NCBI GenBank assembly: GCA_029881495.1
Contig: JAOUMJ010000009.1
Coordinates: 1-64,000, forward strand
Direction: 5' to 3'
Source: Nitrospinota bacterium
Lineage (GTDB): Bacteria; Nitrospinota_A; UBA7883; JACRGQ01
DNA length: 64,000 nucleotides
In this document: positions 52,461-60,285 of the stretch, piece after piece
Layout of the letters: every line of letters begins with the position of its first letter
Position numbering within the stretch: the stretch's first letter is position 1
Made by a program: the position numbers and the translations under genes
The notes under the pieces: generated by a model
What the model was told of the DNA's origin: nothing
The model's database searches: none
What the model saw: only the letters and a program-made list of their open reading frames with translations

Positions 52461-52503
52461 CTCAGTTGGGAGAGCGCAGCGTTCTCAATGCTGAGGTCAG
52501 GAG
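52451..52503 (+). pseudogene. 5' fragment of a tRNA gene (anticodon CTC, Glu)
   Basis: GGGGCAG (acceptor), TA, a D-arm GCTC/GAGC, an anticodon stem CAGCG/TGCTG around TTCTCAA (anticodon CTC) and AGGTC are all tRNA-like. After about 52503 the T-arm (GTTCGA) and the 3' acceptor half (CTGCCCC) are missing. I see no matching 3' half nearby. A P-loop kinase gene follows, so it may mark an integration or deletion boundary. Confidence 0.6.
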
Positions 52504-52573
52504 ACCGAGCGAGAGTGACCGTTTATTCCATGTATTTCCATTATTAAAGATGGATCTATAAATTAATCTTGTC

Positions 52574-53074
52574 TTACTCTTTTTCAGGGACTTTGATTGC
52601 GTGGCGAAGCTCCTCTTCAGAAGGTGTTTCAAAAATGGTTTCGCAAAAATCAAACTGACCCCTTGTAACAGTAAGGGAGTAGGTATCCCCTTTATCCTTA
52701 TTTCGAGCTGATACACGTTCCCACCTGGTAACTACATTTACTTGAAGATAATGAAGCTGTGGCATTGATCCAAATTCTTGGAGCGCGTTAATAAACTTTT
52801 TCCTCTGAGCCAGCGCAAAAAAACCAAGGTCCAAAACGATTTCAATTTTAAGTTTAATCAGCTCTTTGCATAAATAAAGAATTTGTGTTTCGCAACGGTT
52901 AACTCTCTCAATCATCCATTGGTATTCAATTGGGTCCTGTATATCTGGACCGTATAGATTTTGCATCCATTCATCAATGGAAAACCGGGCTGCCCCAATG
53001 TTTTTTGCCAGTTCAAAAGAGTATGTAGTTTTGCCGGAGCCGGTAGGCCCGCATATCAGGTGCACTCTAGTCAT
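52574..53074 (-). CDS. AAA_33/zeta-toxin-like P-loop kinase
   Basis: A 166-residue P-loop protein. VHLICGPTGSGKTTYSFELA is the Walker A; SIDEWMQNLYG follows as in zeta-toxin/chloramphenicol-phosphotransferase-like kinases. VLDLGFFALAQRKKF is the Walker B-like region and RWERVSARNKDKG a possible lid with Arg. The target could be a small molecule, RNA or peptide. It lies beside a tRNA fragment and looks acquired. Confidence 0.75.
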   Translation of the reverse strand: MTRVHLICGPTGSGKTTYSFELAKNIGAARFSIDEWMQNLYGPDIQDPIEYQWMIERVNRCETQILYLCKELIKLKIEIVLDLGFFALAQRKKFINALQEFGSMPQLHYLQVNVVTRWERVSARNKDKGDTYSLTVTRGQFDFCETIFETPSEEELRHAIKVPEKE

Positions 53075-53204
53075 AAAATATTTCCTTTAAAGGGAAATCC
53101 GTTTGCCTGCCGTGATTCTATTTAAGGTATTTAGGATTATAAACAAAGCACACACAATATATAGCAAATAATAGTGATTGGCTGTTCGTTTAAAGAGGGG
53201 GGTA

Positions 53205-53236
53205 GTTTAGGGCGGGATGGGGGACCCGCCCTAAAC
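53205..53236. repeat. 12-bp perfect inverted repeat
   Basis: GTTTAGGGCGGG pairs with CCCGCCCTAAAC around an 8-nt loop. It is about 50 bp after fliE but has no T run on that strand, so it is a hairpin of unknown role, possibly an mRNA 3' end. Confidence 0.6.
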
Positions 53237-53284
53237 TTTATATTGAGGGTGGCAGTTAAGTGTGCTTATTGACTTTGATTTCTA

Positions 53285-53584
53285 TTAAATATTCGTCCTC
53301 ATGATCTCCTGGTACGCTTCTATCGCCTTGTTGCGTATCTGCAACGTCATTCTAAAGGCGAGGTCGGCCTTGGAGATGTTGATCATCGTTTCGTGTATGT
53401 TCTTGTTCCTCCCAGATGCGAGGTCTTCCACCGCGCGGTCGGCGTTTATCTGGAGGTCGTTTACTTCCTGCAGAGAATCTTTCAGTACGTCACCGAAACT
53501 CTGCCCGCTCACTTTTTGTTCTCCCGGAGCGGGGAGTTTCAGGTGCTCGCCTAGAGGTTTGAAGGAATCAACTCTCAAATTCAT
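53285..53584 (-). CDS. fliE: Flagellar hook-basal body protein FliE
   Basis: A 99-residue FliE, linking the MS ring and the proximal rod. QSFGDVLKDSLQEVNDLQIN, HETMINISKADLAFRMTLQI and the ending IRNKAIEAYQEIMRTNI (17 residues, family hallmark) are clear. It is 9 bp after flgB on the same transcript. Confidence 0.93.
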   Translation of the reverse strand: MNLRVDSFKPLGEHLKLPAPGEQKVSGQSFGDVLKDSLQEVNDLQINADRAVEDLASGRNKNIHETMINISKADLAFRMTLQIRNKAIEAYQEIMRTNI

Positions 53585-53593
53585 TTTCTATTC

Positions 53594-54013
53594 CTACCTT
53601 GTTTCCGTGACAGCGGCCCTGATTATCCCGCCGCGTTTAGTCATCACTGTAATTGCCGCGTCGTACGCGATCTTTGTTTCTGAAAGGGTCGTTACTTCCT
53701 TGTCGAGGTCTACGTTGTTACCGTCTATCCTCCCCTGCGAAAAATCAATGGTCAGCTCCGGTTCCATCGAATTGAAATCCGGCTGTTGCGGGGAGATATG
53801 CTTTGAATGCGTAGCTTTTATCTGCAGAAAATCGGTAGAGGTGACGCTTTGAAGGATGCTTTCAAACTCGACGCTCTTCGCCTTGTAGCGGGGGGTCTCG
53901 GCATTGGCAATATTTGCCGCCGTCATAGCCGCTTTCTGCGAGTTGAAATCGAGGCTCTTCTTTACGACTTTCGGAGCCCTGTCACTAAATAGCAAATTGT
54001 TTATAAAACTCAT
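53594..54013 (-). CDS. flgB: Flagellar basal-body rod protein FlgB
   Basis: A 139-residue proximal rod protein. NSQKAAMTAANIANAETPRY carries the conserved rod-protein motif (ANNIANxxTP-like, here ANIANAETPRYKAK). GNNVDLDKEVTTLSETKIAY is typical of FlgB and the end is shorter than that of FlgC. In most genomes flgC lies between flgB and fliE; here it does not. AGAGG precedes the ATG and a sigma-54 promoter lies just upstream. Confidence 0.9.
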   Translation of the reverse strand: MSFINNLLFSDRAPKVVKKSLDFNSQKAAMTAANIANAETPRYKAKSVEFESILQSVTSTDFLQIKATHSKHISPQQPDFNSMEPELTIDFSQGRIDGNNVDLDKEVTTLSETKIAYDAAITVMTKRGGIIRAAVTETR

Positions 54014-54035
54014 AATTACCTCTGCCCGCTAATAG

Positions 54036-54052
54036 AGCAACAACTATGCCAA
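54036..54052 (-). promoter_or_regulatory. Sigma-54 promoter of flgB-fliE
   Basis: On the minus strand TTGGCATAGTTGTTGCT fits TTGGCAYR-N4-TTGCW exactly. The predicted start is about 12 nt before the flgB ATG. Sigma-54 control of rod genes is common in polar flagellates. Confidence 0.8.
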
Positions 54053-54163
54053 GTTAAAGCGGTATATAAATCAATGAGATAGAGGTTTATGGCTATATAT
54101 CAGGTGACAGAATTTCCTCAAATTTGCGGACAAACCGTCAAAATGTGGTCGCTATCAAGGAGT

Positions 54164-55519
54164 TCAGATAATCAGATGTAAAAGGAGTCCTGCGAAAGAG
54201 AAGTAGATAATCAGCGAAGAAATATCGACCAGGGTGAGGACTATCGGTCCCGCGCCGAGCACGGGGTCGAGTTTCAGTTTTTGCAGAAGTATCGGGATGA
54301 GCGTACCTATGGTCGATGCGGCGCACATAGCGAAGAAGAGGGATAGACCAACGATTATCCCAAGTCCGGGATTTTGGTTCAGCCCCCACGCGATGAAGCC
54401 TATAAGTGTTCCGCAAAAGGTTGCCATAGCGAGGCCGACCCAGAACTCCTTGATGATGAATTCAAACATTCCGTCAGGGTCAACCTTGCCGAGCACGAGG
54501 CCCCTTACGACGATAGCCGAGCTCTGTGTGCTGACGTTTCCGCTCATGCCGGTGATAACCGGGATGAAAGCGGCGAGCGCGATGACATGCACCAGGGGGG
54601 CACCCATCATTCTGATTATCCCCGCCATCAGTATCCCCCCAGAGAGGGAAGAGACAAGCCACGGGAGGCGGTATCTTGCGGCGTTGATCCATGACCCGTA
54701 TTCAAACTCCTCGTCGTTCGTACCTGCCATTTTCAGAAAATCTTCCGTACTCGCTTCGGTGATAACATCGAGCACGTCGTCGTGGAGAATTCGTCCCAGC
54801 AGTTTTCCGTTTTCGTCGGTAACCGCAAGGGAGATGAGGTCGTATTTCATAAAGGTGTTCGCAACCGCCTCCTCGTCGGCGGTGACTGTCACGGATATCG
54901 GATTCTTATCCATAATTTCACGAATGGCGATCTCCGGTTTGTAGAGCGCGAGTTTGCTGAGCGGAACAATGCCGACAAGTTTTTCTTCCCGATCGGTGAC
55001 GAAAATAAAGTGGTACTCTTCTATCTCTTCGATCTTTGACCTTATAAGCTCGACTGCGTCGCCACATGTCTGGTCTTCCCGCAGGGAAACCATCTCGGTC
55101 TGCATTATTCCTCCCGCTGTCTCCTCGTGGTACTGCAGGAGGTGGCGCACTTCATGGGAGTCCTCCACCGGAAGGTTATCAAGAACTTTGACAGCCTCTT
55201 CCTCCGGCAGGTCTGCCACGAAGTCGGCCGCGTCGTCGGAATTCATCTCGCTCACGATGCCGGTGAGCTGTTCCGTGCTCAGTTTTTCGGTTAAGAGCTC
55301 GCGTGATTCATCGGTGAGGTCTATCAGAATTTCGGAAGCTACTTCTTTCGAGAGTACGTTGAAAAGCTTTACGGACTCATCCTCTTCAAGATGCTTCTCT
55401 ATGATCTCAACGATATCGCCCGGATGTAGCTCCGCAACCAGCGAGCGGAGTTTTTCAGGGCGGTCAAGATTCGCGATAAGGATTGCGATATTGTCGTCAT
55501 TGATCTCAAAGTCCGCCAT
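54164..55519 (-). CDS. mgtE: Magnesium transporter MgtE
   Basis: A 451-residue channel: an N-terminal superhelical domain (residues about 1-130), tandem CBS domains (about 135-255) and five membrane helices. The pore motif is FIPVITGMSGNVSTQSSAIV. Mg2+ sensing by the acidic N domain (SDDAADFVADLPEEEA) gates the pore. Full length. Confidence 0.95.
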   Translation of the reverse strand: MADFEINDDNIAILIANLDRPEKLRSLVAELHPGDIVEIIEKHLEEDESVKLFNVLSKEVASEILIDLTDESRELLTEKLSTEQLTGIVSEMNSDDAADFVADLPEEEAVKVLDNLPVEDSHEVRHLLQYHEETAGGIMQTEMVSLREDQTCGDAVELIRSKIEEIEEYHFIFVTDREEKLVGIVPLSKLALYKPEIAIREIMDKNPISVTVTADEEAVANTFMKYDLISLAVTDENGKLLGRILHDDVLDVITEASTEDFLKMAGTNDEEFEYGSWINAARYRLPWLVSSLSGGILMAGIIRMMGAPLVHVIALAAFIPVITGMSGNVSTQSSAIVVRGLVLGKVDPDGMFEFIIKEFWVGLAMATFCGTLIGFIAWGLNQNPGLGIIVGLSLFFAMCAASTIGTLIPILLQKLKLDPVLGAGPIVLTLVDISSLIIYFSFAGLLLHLII

Positions 55520-55749
55520 TGGTTGATTATATTCCTTGCCAGCCTCTTAAATACAGCGGAAAAGAGAAAGGGACAGGTGCAATGAGGTAGTAATATCAAT
55601 ATGTTGCGCGCAGAAAGCGGGATATATAAATTTAAATATGCATAGGTTTGGCAACGCGTTCGTCATGTTGGCAAATATTATCGCTTTACTATGTGGTGCG
55701 GTACGTTGTAGAATTCCTGTTTTTATATCGAAATGGAGACCATAAAGAC

Positions 55750-55992
55750 ATGGCAATGATATGTGAAGTATGCGGAAAAGGGCCGATGTTCGGCAACAAC
55801 GTCAGTCACGCGCATAACGTGACGAAGAGGCGTTTCAATCCGAACCTTCAGTCCGTTCGCGCACTTGTGGATGGAACTGTAAGGAAGATGAAGGTTTGCA
55901 CCAACTGCATTAAAAGCGGGAAGGTGACAAAGGCTCCGAAACGCGTTATTCCTCTGAAGGTTGCTACGGAGAAGACCGCCGCAAAAAGCTGA
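55750..55992 (+). CDS. rpmB: 50S ribosomal protein L28
   Basis: 80 residues. [20 protein letters not shown] and [20 protein letters not shown] are the L28 signature; CEVC and CTNC form a zinc ribbon of the C+ type, so growth will depend on zinc supply. It is alone here, not beside rpmG. Confidence 0.96.
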   Translation: MAMICEVCGKGPMFGNNVSHAHNVTKRRFNPNLQSVRALVDGTVRKMKVCTNCIKSGKVTKAPKRVIPLKVATEKTAAKS

Positions 55993-56218
55993 CCCTCAAA
56001 AAAGTTCATACCAGAAACGGGTAGACCCCCATATTTCCCTATACAGAGCGTATGGGGTACGTCTCCCATTTCCCTCCCATGAAACAGAGATAGATCCTTC
56101 CCGAATGCCTTTTAAAACAGGCGAGGGAAGTGATCTGATCTGTATTGTCTAAGCTATTTCATACGGATGAAAAGGGGTTGAAGGGAGCGTTATATCTACT
56201 CGGGAGCGTGGCGTGCTT

Positions 56219-56533
56219 TTATATCACTTTTACTTCAAGGCCGAACCGGGAGAGGTAGTAGGTCATCAGCGCGGCGATGTTTTTCCGGTTGATGGAGTAG
56301 TAGATCTCTTTCCCCTCCCTTTTGGTCTCAATGACGCCCGATTTTTTCAGCACGGCGAGGTGATGGCTCACCGACGGCTGTTTCATGGAGAAGTGGGTGC
56401 ATATCTCCGATACGTTCATTCTCCGCTCCAGGAGGAGTTCTAGGATCTTCATCCTGTGCTTGTCGGCAAACCCTTCAAAGAACGCGCGTATCTGCGTGTC
56501 GATTTTCTTTTCAGTCTCTTTGATCTTTGCCAC
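56219..56533 (-). CDS. ArsR-family winged-helix regulator
   Basis: A 104-residue protein. KQPSVSHHLAVLKKSGVIET is the recognition helix-turn-helix and KREGKEIYYSINRKN the wing. The metal-site motif ELCVCDL is not there; only NVSEICTHF carries one Cys. It could sense something other than metal. A poly-charged N-terminus (MAKIKETEKKIDTQ) precedes the domain. No adjacent target gene is evident. Confidence 0.88.
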   Translation of the reverse strand: MAKIKETEKKIDTQIRAFFEGFADKHRMKILELLLERRMNVSEICTHFSMKQPSVSHHLAVLKKSGVIETKREGKEIYYSINRKNIAALMTYYLSRFGLEVKVI

Positions 56534-56674
56534 GTCGGATATGATACCAGAAGGGATGAGGCTTGTTACAGTTCCATTCCTCTTTCGGTTTTTTTGATAA
56601 CTCCGACATCCTTCTCATTTCATACGCATTATGTGAATACGCCCCAGGCAAAAGCCTCTGCTACCAAGTAGGAG

Positions 56675-58027
56675 CTACTTCAGTTTGCTGGAGAGGGTGT
56701 TGCGGTTTATGCCGAGTAATTTCGCGGCGGCTATCTTGTTCCCCTTCGTTTTTTCGAGCGCCTTCCTTATCAGTTTCCCTTCAACCTCTTCCACGACGCG
56801 TTTGTAGATACTCTCTCCCCCTTTTTCGATCTCGCGCGCAAGCCAGACATCCAGTTCGGCGGGGGATTCCTCTTCCGGCGGTGAAAAGCTGGAGGGGAGA
56901 AGTATGTCATCGTCGGTCATTACGATCGCGCGAGTTATCGTGTTCTGCAGTTGGCGTACGTTGCCCGGCCACGCCCTTTGCGAAAGTTCATAGAGCGCGG
57001 TATCTGATATTTTCTTCCCTTCGCCGAATTTTTTCGTGAAGTAGCGAGCCAGTATTTCTATATCCTCGATCCGTTCACGAAGCGGGGGTACCTTTATCGA
57101 GATGACATTCAGGCGGTGATAAAGATCTTCGCGGAACTCGTTCTTCTCCACCATTTTCTTAAGAGGTTTGTTGGTCGCGGCGATGAACCGCACGTCGACT
57201 TTGTCAAAGTCATTTCCTCCGACGGGGGTGATCTTCCCCTCCTCAAGGAAGCGGAGAAGTTTTGCCTGCATGTTGAGCGGGGTGTCGCCTATCTCATCCA
57301 TGAAGAGCGTTCCGCCGTGCGCTTCGCGCAAACGCCCCGGCCTCTCCCTGTCGGCACCGGTGAACGCGCCTTTAACATGTCCGAAGAGCTCGCTTTCGAT
57401 AAGGTCCTTCGGAACGGCGGCGCAGTTCAGCGTGACGAACGGTTTTCCGGTCCTGTCGGAAAATTCGTGGACGTTGCGCGCGACAAGCTCCTTGCCGCTT
57501 CCGCTTTCGCCGGTGACGAGGACTGTGAATTTGGATGAAGCCGCTTTTCCGATCTTTTTGTAGAGCTTCTGCATCGCGGGGCTGTTGCCGATTATCTCGT
57601 AGTCGGTCTCGTCGACCGGCCTTGTGTAGGGATCGAGTTTGGAGGATGAGATGAGGAGCCTTCTCTGCTCCAGCCGGTTCAGGATCTCTTCTATCTCTTT
57701 CAGGTCGAAAGGCTTGACGAGGTATTCAAAGGCCCCTTTTCTCACGGCGCGGATGGCGTTCTTCATCGTCGATTCTGCGGTCATTACCACGCTTGTCCCT
57801 TTGGCGCCTTGCTGTTTTATCCATCCAAGCAGGTCGAGACCGTTTCCGTCGGGCAGACGGATGTCGAGGAAGTGTAGTTGGTAATGGGTTGCTTTCAGGG
57901 CGGTCTTCGCGTCCTCAACTCTTTCTACAGCATCGACGCTGAATCCTCTGCCGGTGAGGAATTTCGAGAGGACGAAGCGTATCGACGATTCATCTTCGAC
58001 TATCAGTATTCTGCCGGCGTTTGGCAT
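56675..58027 (-). CDS. NtrC-family sigma-54 response regulator
   Basis: 450 residues: receiver with phospho-Asp55 (LDIRLPDGNG), AAA+ domain with Walker A GESGSGKE (173-180), the sigma-54 contact GAFTGA, Walker B FMDEIG, and a C-terminal Fis-type HTH (GNKIAAAKLLGINRNTLSSK). It activates sigma-54 promoters such as the two seen in this window. No histidine kinase is adjacent; the cognate kinase must be elsewhere. Confidence 0.94.
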   Translation of the reverse strand: MPNAGRILIVEDESSIRFVLSKFLTGRGFSVDAVERVEDAKTALKATHYQLHFLDIRLPDGNGLDLLGWIKQQGAKGTSVVMTAESTMKNAIRAVRKGAFEYLVKPFDLKEIEEILNRLEQRRLLISSSKLDPYTRPVDETDYEIIGNSPAMQKLYKKIGKAASSKFTVLVTGESGSGKELVARNVHEFSDRTGKPFVTLNCAAVPKDLIESELFGHVKGAFTGADRERPGRLREAHGGTLFMDEIGDTPLNMQAKLLRFLEEGKITPVGGNDFDKVDVRFIAATNKPLKKMVEKNEFREDLYHRLNVISIKVPPLRERIEDIEILARYFTKKFGEGKKISDTALYELSQRAWPGNVRQLQNTITRAIVMTDDDILLPSSFSPPEEESPAELDVWLAREIEKGGESIYKRVVEEVEGKLIRKALEKTKGNKIAAAKLLGINRNTLSSKLK

Positions 58028-58429
58028 TTAGTCTTTCGAGTCGGAGGGATCCTCGCGTGATTCATGCCCCGGTAGAAGTTTTGAGCCTGACGATTTGGCG
58101 GATGTTTCGGCATGTTCATCTTCGATCTCATCCTGGATAGGTTCAGGCGGGATCTTTTTGAAATTGAGAAGTTCCTCGTCCTGCTGTTTTATGCGCCTGC
58201 TGAGTTTTTTGATCGTATGTCTCAGTTTAATCTGTTCTACAAGGGTGACCAGGGCGGTAATGATCGAGCCTATCGCGGCGGCACCGAGCACCGCGAAAGA
58301 AAACGGCATCGGCCCGATGGTTTTATCAAGGTAATATTTGATGATGACGCTTGGCTCCATATTCTGGAGAGCGAACAGAACCAGTACTATCAGGATAGCA
58401 AGTGCGAATAAAAATTTCAGTGCAACCAC
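58028..58429 (-). CDS. LapA-domain membrane protein
   Basis: A 133-residue protein with two N-terminal membrane helices (about 5-22 and 42-62) and the LapA/DUF1049 pattern LVLFALQNMEPSVIIKYYL. A coiled coil (KLRHTIKKLSRRIKQQDEEL) and an acidic tail follow. It is directly upstream of the NtrC-type gene on the same strand, ending at its start. In E. coli LapA helps control LPS synthesis; here the role is open. Confidence 0.78.
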   Translation of the reverse strand: MVALKFLFALAILIVLVLFALQNMEPSVIIKYYLDKTIGPMPFSFAVLGAAAIGSIITALVTLVEQIKLRHTIKKLSRRIKQQDEELLNFKKIPPEPIQDEIEDEHAETSAKSSGSKLLPGHESREDPSDSKD

Positions 58430-58485
58430 AAATTTCCCTCCATGTGGTTATCAGCGGGATACATATTGACCGAACCGGGAAAATT

Positions 58486-59001
58486 TCACCCCTTTTTCTT
58501 TCCGGTTCCAGAATCGCCTTTGCCACCTTTGGGCTCTGATTTTGTTTCTCCCTTGGGAGGCTCTATATCATCCTCATCCCGTTCTTTGCTTTTTTCTTCC
58601 TTTTTTGGGGCTTCCTTGCGTGCTGCGGAAGGCTTTGAGACTGGTTCATCTTCCTTCGAAAGGGCGCTTTTCGTTTTTTCCCATACGGAGGAAACTTCGG
58701 TTGCCATTACATCGCGCTCCGAAGCGGCCTGGATTTTCAGCGACTCAAGTAGTTCGTTGATCTTTTCGATTTCCGAATCAATACCGTTAATTTCTTCGAT
58801 AATCATTTTTATCTGGTCGTTTTCAGCATTGACAGGCTGAGATGCCGCCAAAAGGTTGAATGCATTCTGTCCCAGCCGTGTGAAGGCATCCTCTTTTTTG
58901 TTCTTGAAACTCACCTCTCGCAGTTTTAAAAGGACTATATCCTTCTGTTCCTTTGTCTGTCCAAGAAGCAAGCCGCCTATTTTTTTAACGTCTTCCCACA
59001 T
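58486..59001 (-). CDS. Coiled-coil protein with low-complexity tail, unknown
   Basis: 171 residues. A coiled-coil N-terminal half (residues about 10-105) is followed by a Lys/Glu/Gly-rich, probably disordered tail (EAPKKEEKSKERDEDD and on). No family recognised. It lies between the next unknown gene and the lapA-like gene on one strand, likely in one transcript. Confidence 0.6.
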   Translation of the reverse strand: MWEDVKKIGGLLLGQTKEQKDIVLLKLREVSFKNKKEDAFTRLGQNAFNLLAASQPVNAENDQIKMIIEEINGIDSEIEKINELLESLKIQAASERDVMATEVSSVWEKTKSALSKEDEPVSKPSAARKEAPKKEEKSKERDEDDIEPPKGETKSEPKGGKGDSGTGKKKG

Positions 59002-59013
59002 GATATTTTTCTC

Positions 59014-59463
59014 CTATTCCTGTAGGGTCTTCAGGAGGTCTTGAGCCTCGCTTTTGAGCTTGATGATCTTTTCGAGCTTTTCAGGATTTGCCACAAATTT
59101 CGATTCGGCATCCTCCAGCAGTCCTATGGTCTTGATAACCTCTTTTTCAAGGTGTCTGAAATCAGCGATGGTCGCTTGAGAGGCGACTGATTTTGTTAAA
59201 GTATCAGCCGTTGGCAGACCCTTTACATCCCCGGTATTATAAAAATATGCCCCGGCCATCGCAAGAACCAGAATCCCGGCTATCAAAAGAACGGTAAAAT
59301 TTATGCTATCTGAAGATGACCTTTCTTCAAGGTCATCCCCCGGACGCACGGAGTAAACCGGCCTGTCGTAGGTGGTTTTTTTCTCCCGCGGCGGATTATT
59401 TTTCCCGACAGTTCCCTGAGGCGGCAGATCTACATATCCGTAATCTTCGCTTTCACTTGCCAT
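59014..59463 (-). CDS. Single-span membrane protein, unknown
   Basis: 149 residues with the ATG at 59463 (MASESEDYGYVDLPPQGTVG); an upstream in-frame ATG is less likely. There is one membrane helix (about residues 57-76), a charged cytoplasmic N-terminus, and a C-terminal coiled coil (FRHLEKEVIKTIGLLEDAES). Unknown function; it forms a run with the two following genes. Confidence 0.6.
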   Translation of the reverse strand: MASESEDYGYVDLPPQGTVGKNNPPREKKTTYDRPVYSVRPGDDLEERSSSDSINFTVLLIAGILVLAMAGAYFYNTGDVKGLPTADTLTKSVASQATIADFRHLEKEVIKTIGLLEDAESKFVANPEKLEKIIKLKSEAQDLLKTLQE

Positions 59464-59687
59464 AGCGTTTATATTACAGTAAAAAACAGGTTCTTTCACT
59501 GATTTAATATTCGCTCTGCCGACAAAAAAAAGCTTGGAATTTTCTGGGTTTTAACAAAATTTTCGCCAATACCGAAAAAATCATTTCAGTTTTGTAAGCG
59601 TTTATTGAATCGACTTTTCGCGCGGCTTCTCTAAAATAATATGAAAAAACCGCTTTTTTGCGCGGCAGGTTGATATCAAATGCAATA

Positions 59688-59704
59688 GGTATTAAACTAA
59701 TACC
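59688..59704. promoter_or_regulatory. Short inverted repeat upstream of the 59729 gene
   Basis: GGTATTAAACTAATACC: 6-bp perfect arms around 5 nt. Possible operator in the divergent promoter region; weak. Confidence 0.3.
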
Positions 59705-59728
59705 AATTAATTGACAGGAGGCAGGCAA

Positions 59729-60142
59729 ATGGCTAGCAACCCAGACAGGGAAATGGAGAAACTTTCCAGGGCTATCGTAGAGGCGATACTTGCGTCTGAT
59801 GATGTAAAAAAGTCTCTCGAGAAACTTCAGCACGTCGATAGCAGTACCTATAAAAGTTTGATGGTCTTCATGCTCCGTCTTGATTCGCTGTCGGATTTCA
59901 GAAATAAGCTCTCTTCGGATATTTCAGATATGGATGAGATGCCGGATCTTGAAATGGAGAAGGGGGATGAGATCGCCATTCCAAAAAAGAGGAAAGTGCG
60001 AAAAAGCGCCGACAAGGTGTTCCTCCCGGATATCATTGACGGAAGGATCATCTCCGGTAGCGAAAAGAAATTCCTCGATTTCCTCGCGGACAATTTCGAT
60101 CAGGATACCTGGCTCAGGGAACACGGTCTGACCCTGGACTGA
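59729..60142 (+). CDS. Small acidic protein, unknown
   Basis: 137 residues. AGGAGG stands about 8 bases before the ATG, so the start is firm. Helical, acidic, soluble; KRKVRKSADKVFLPD in the middle is basic. No family recognised. Confidence 0.6.
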   Translation: MASNPDREMEKLSRAIVEAILASDDVKKSLEKLQHVDSSTYKSLMVFMLRLDSLSDFRNKLSSDISDMDEMPDLEMEKGDEIAIPKKRKVRKSADKVFLPDIIDGRIISGSEKKFLDFLADNFDQDTWLREHGLTLD

Positions 60143-60285
60143 GAGCCCCCCTCAGGTTCGCAATTCACTACCCCGCCATGCAGGATAATTGCGTTTAAAT
60201 ATCTCCCTCTATGGCGGGTTGCCAGTTCTTGAAATTGTTATATGGTATGTTTTGGGAATCTCGCATCTCCGTTGCGCAGAGGGGA

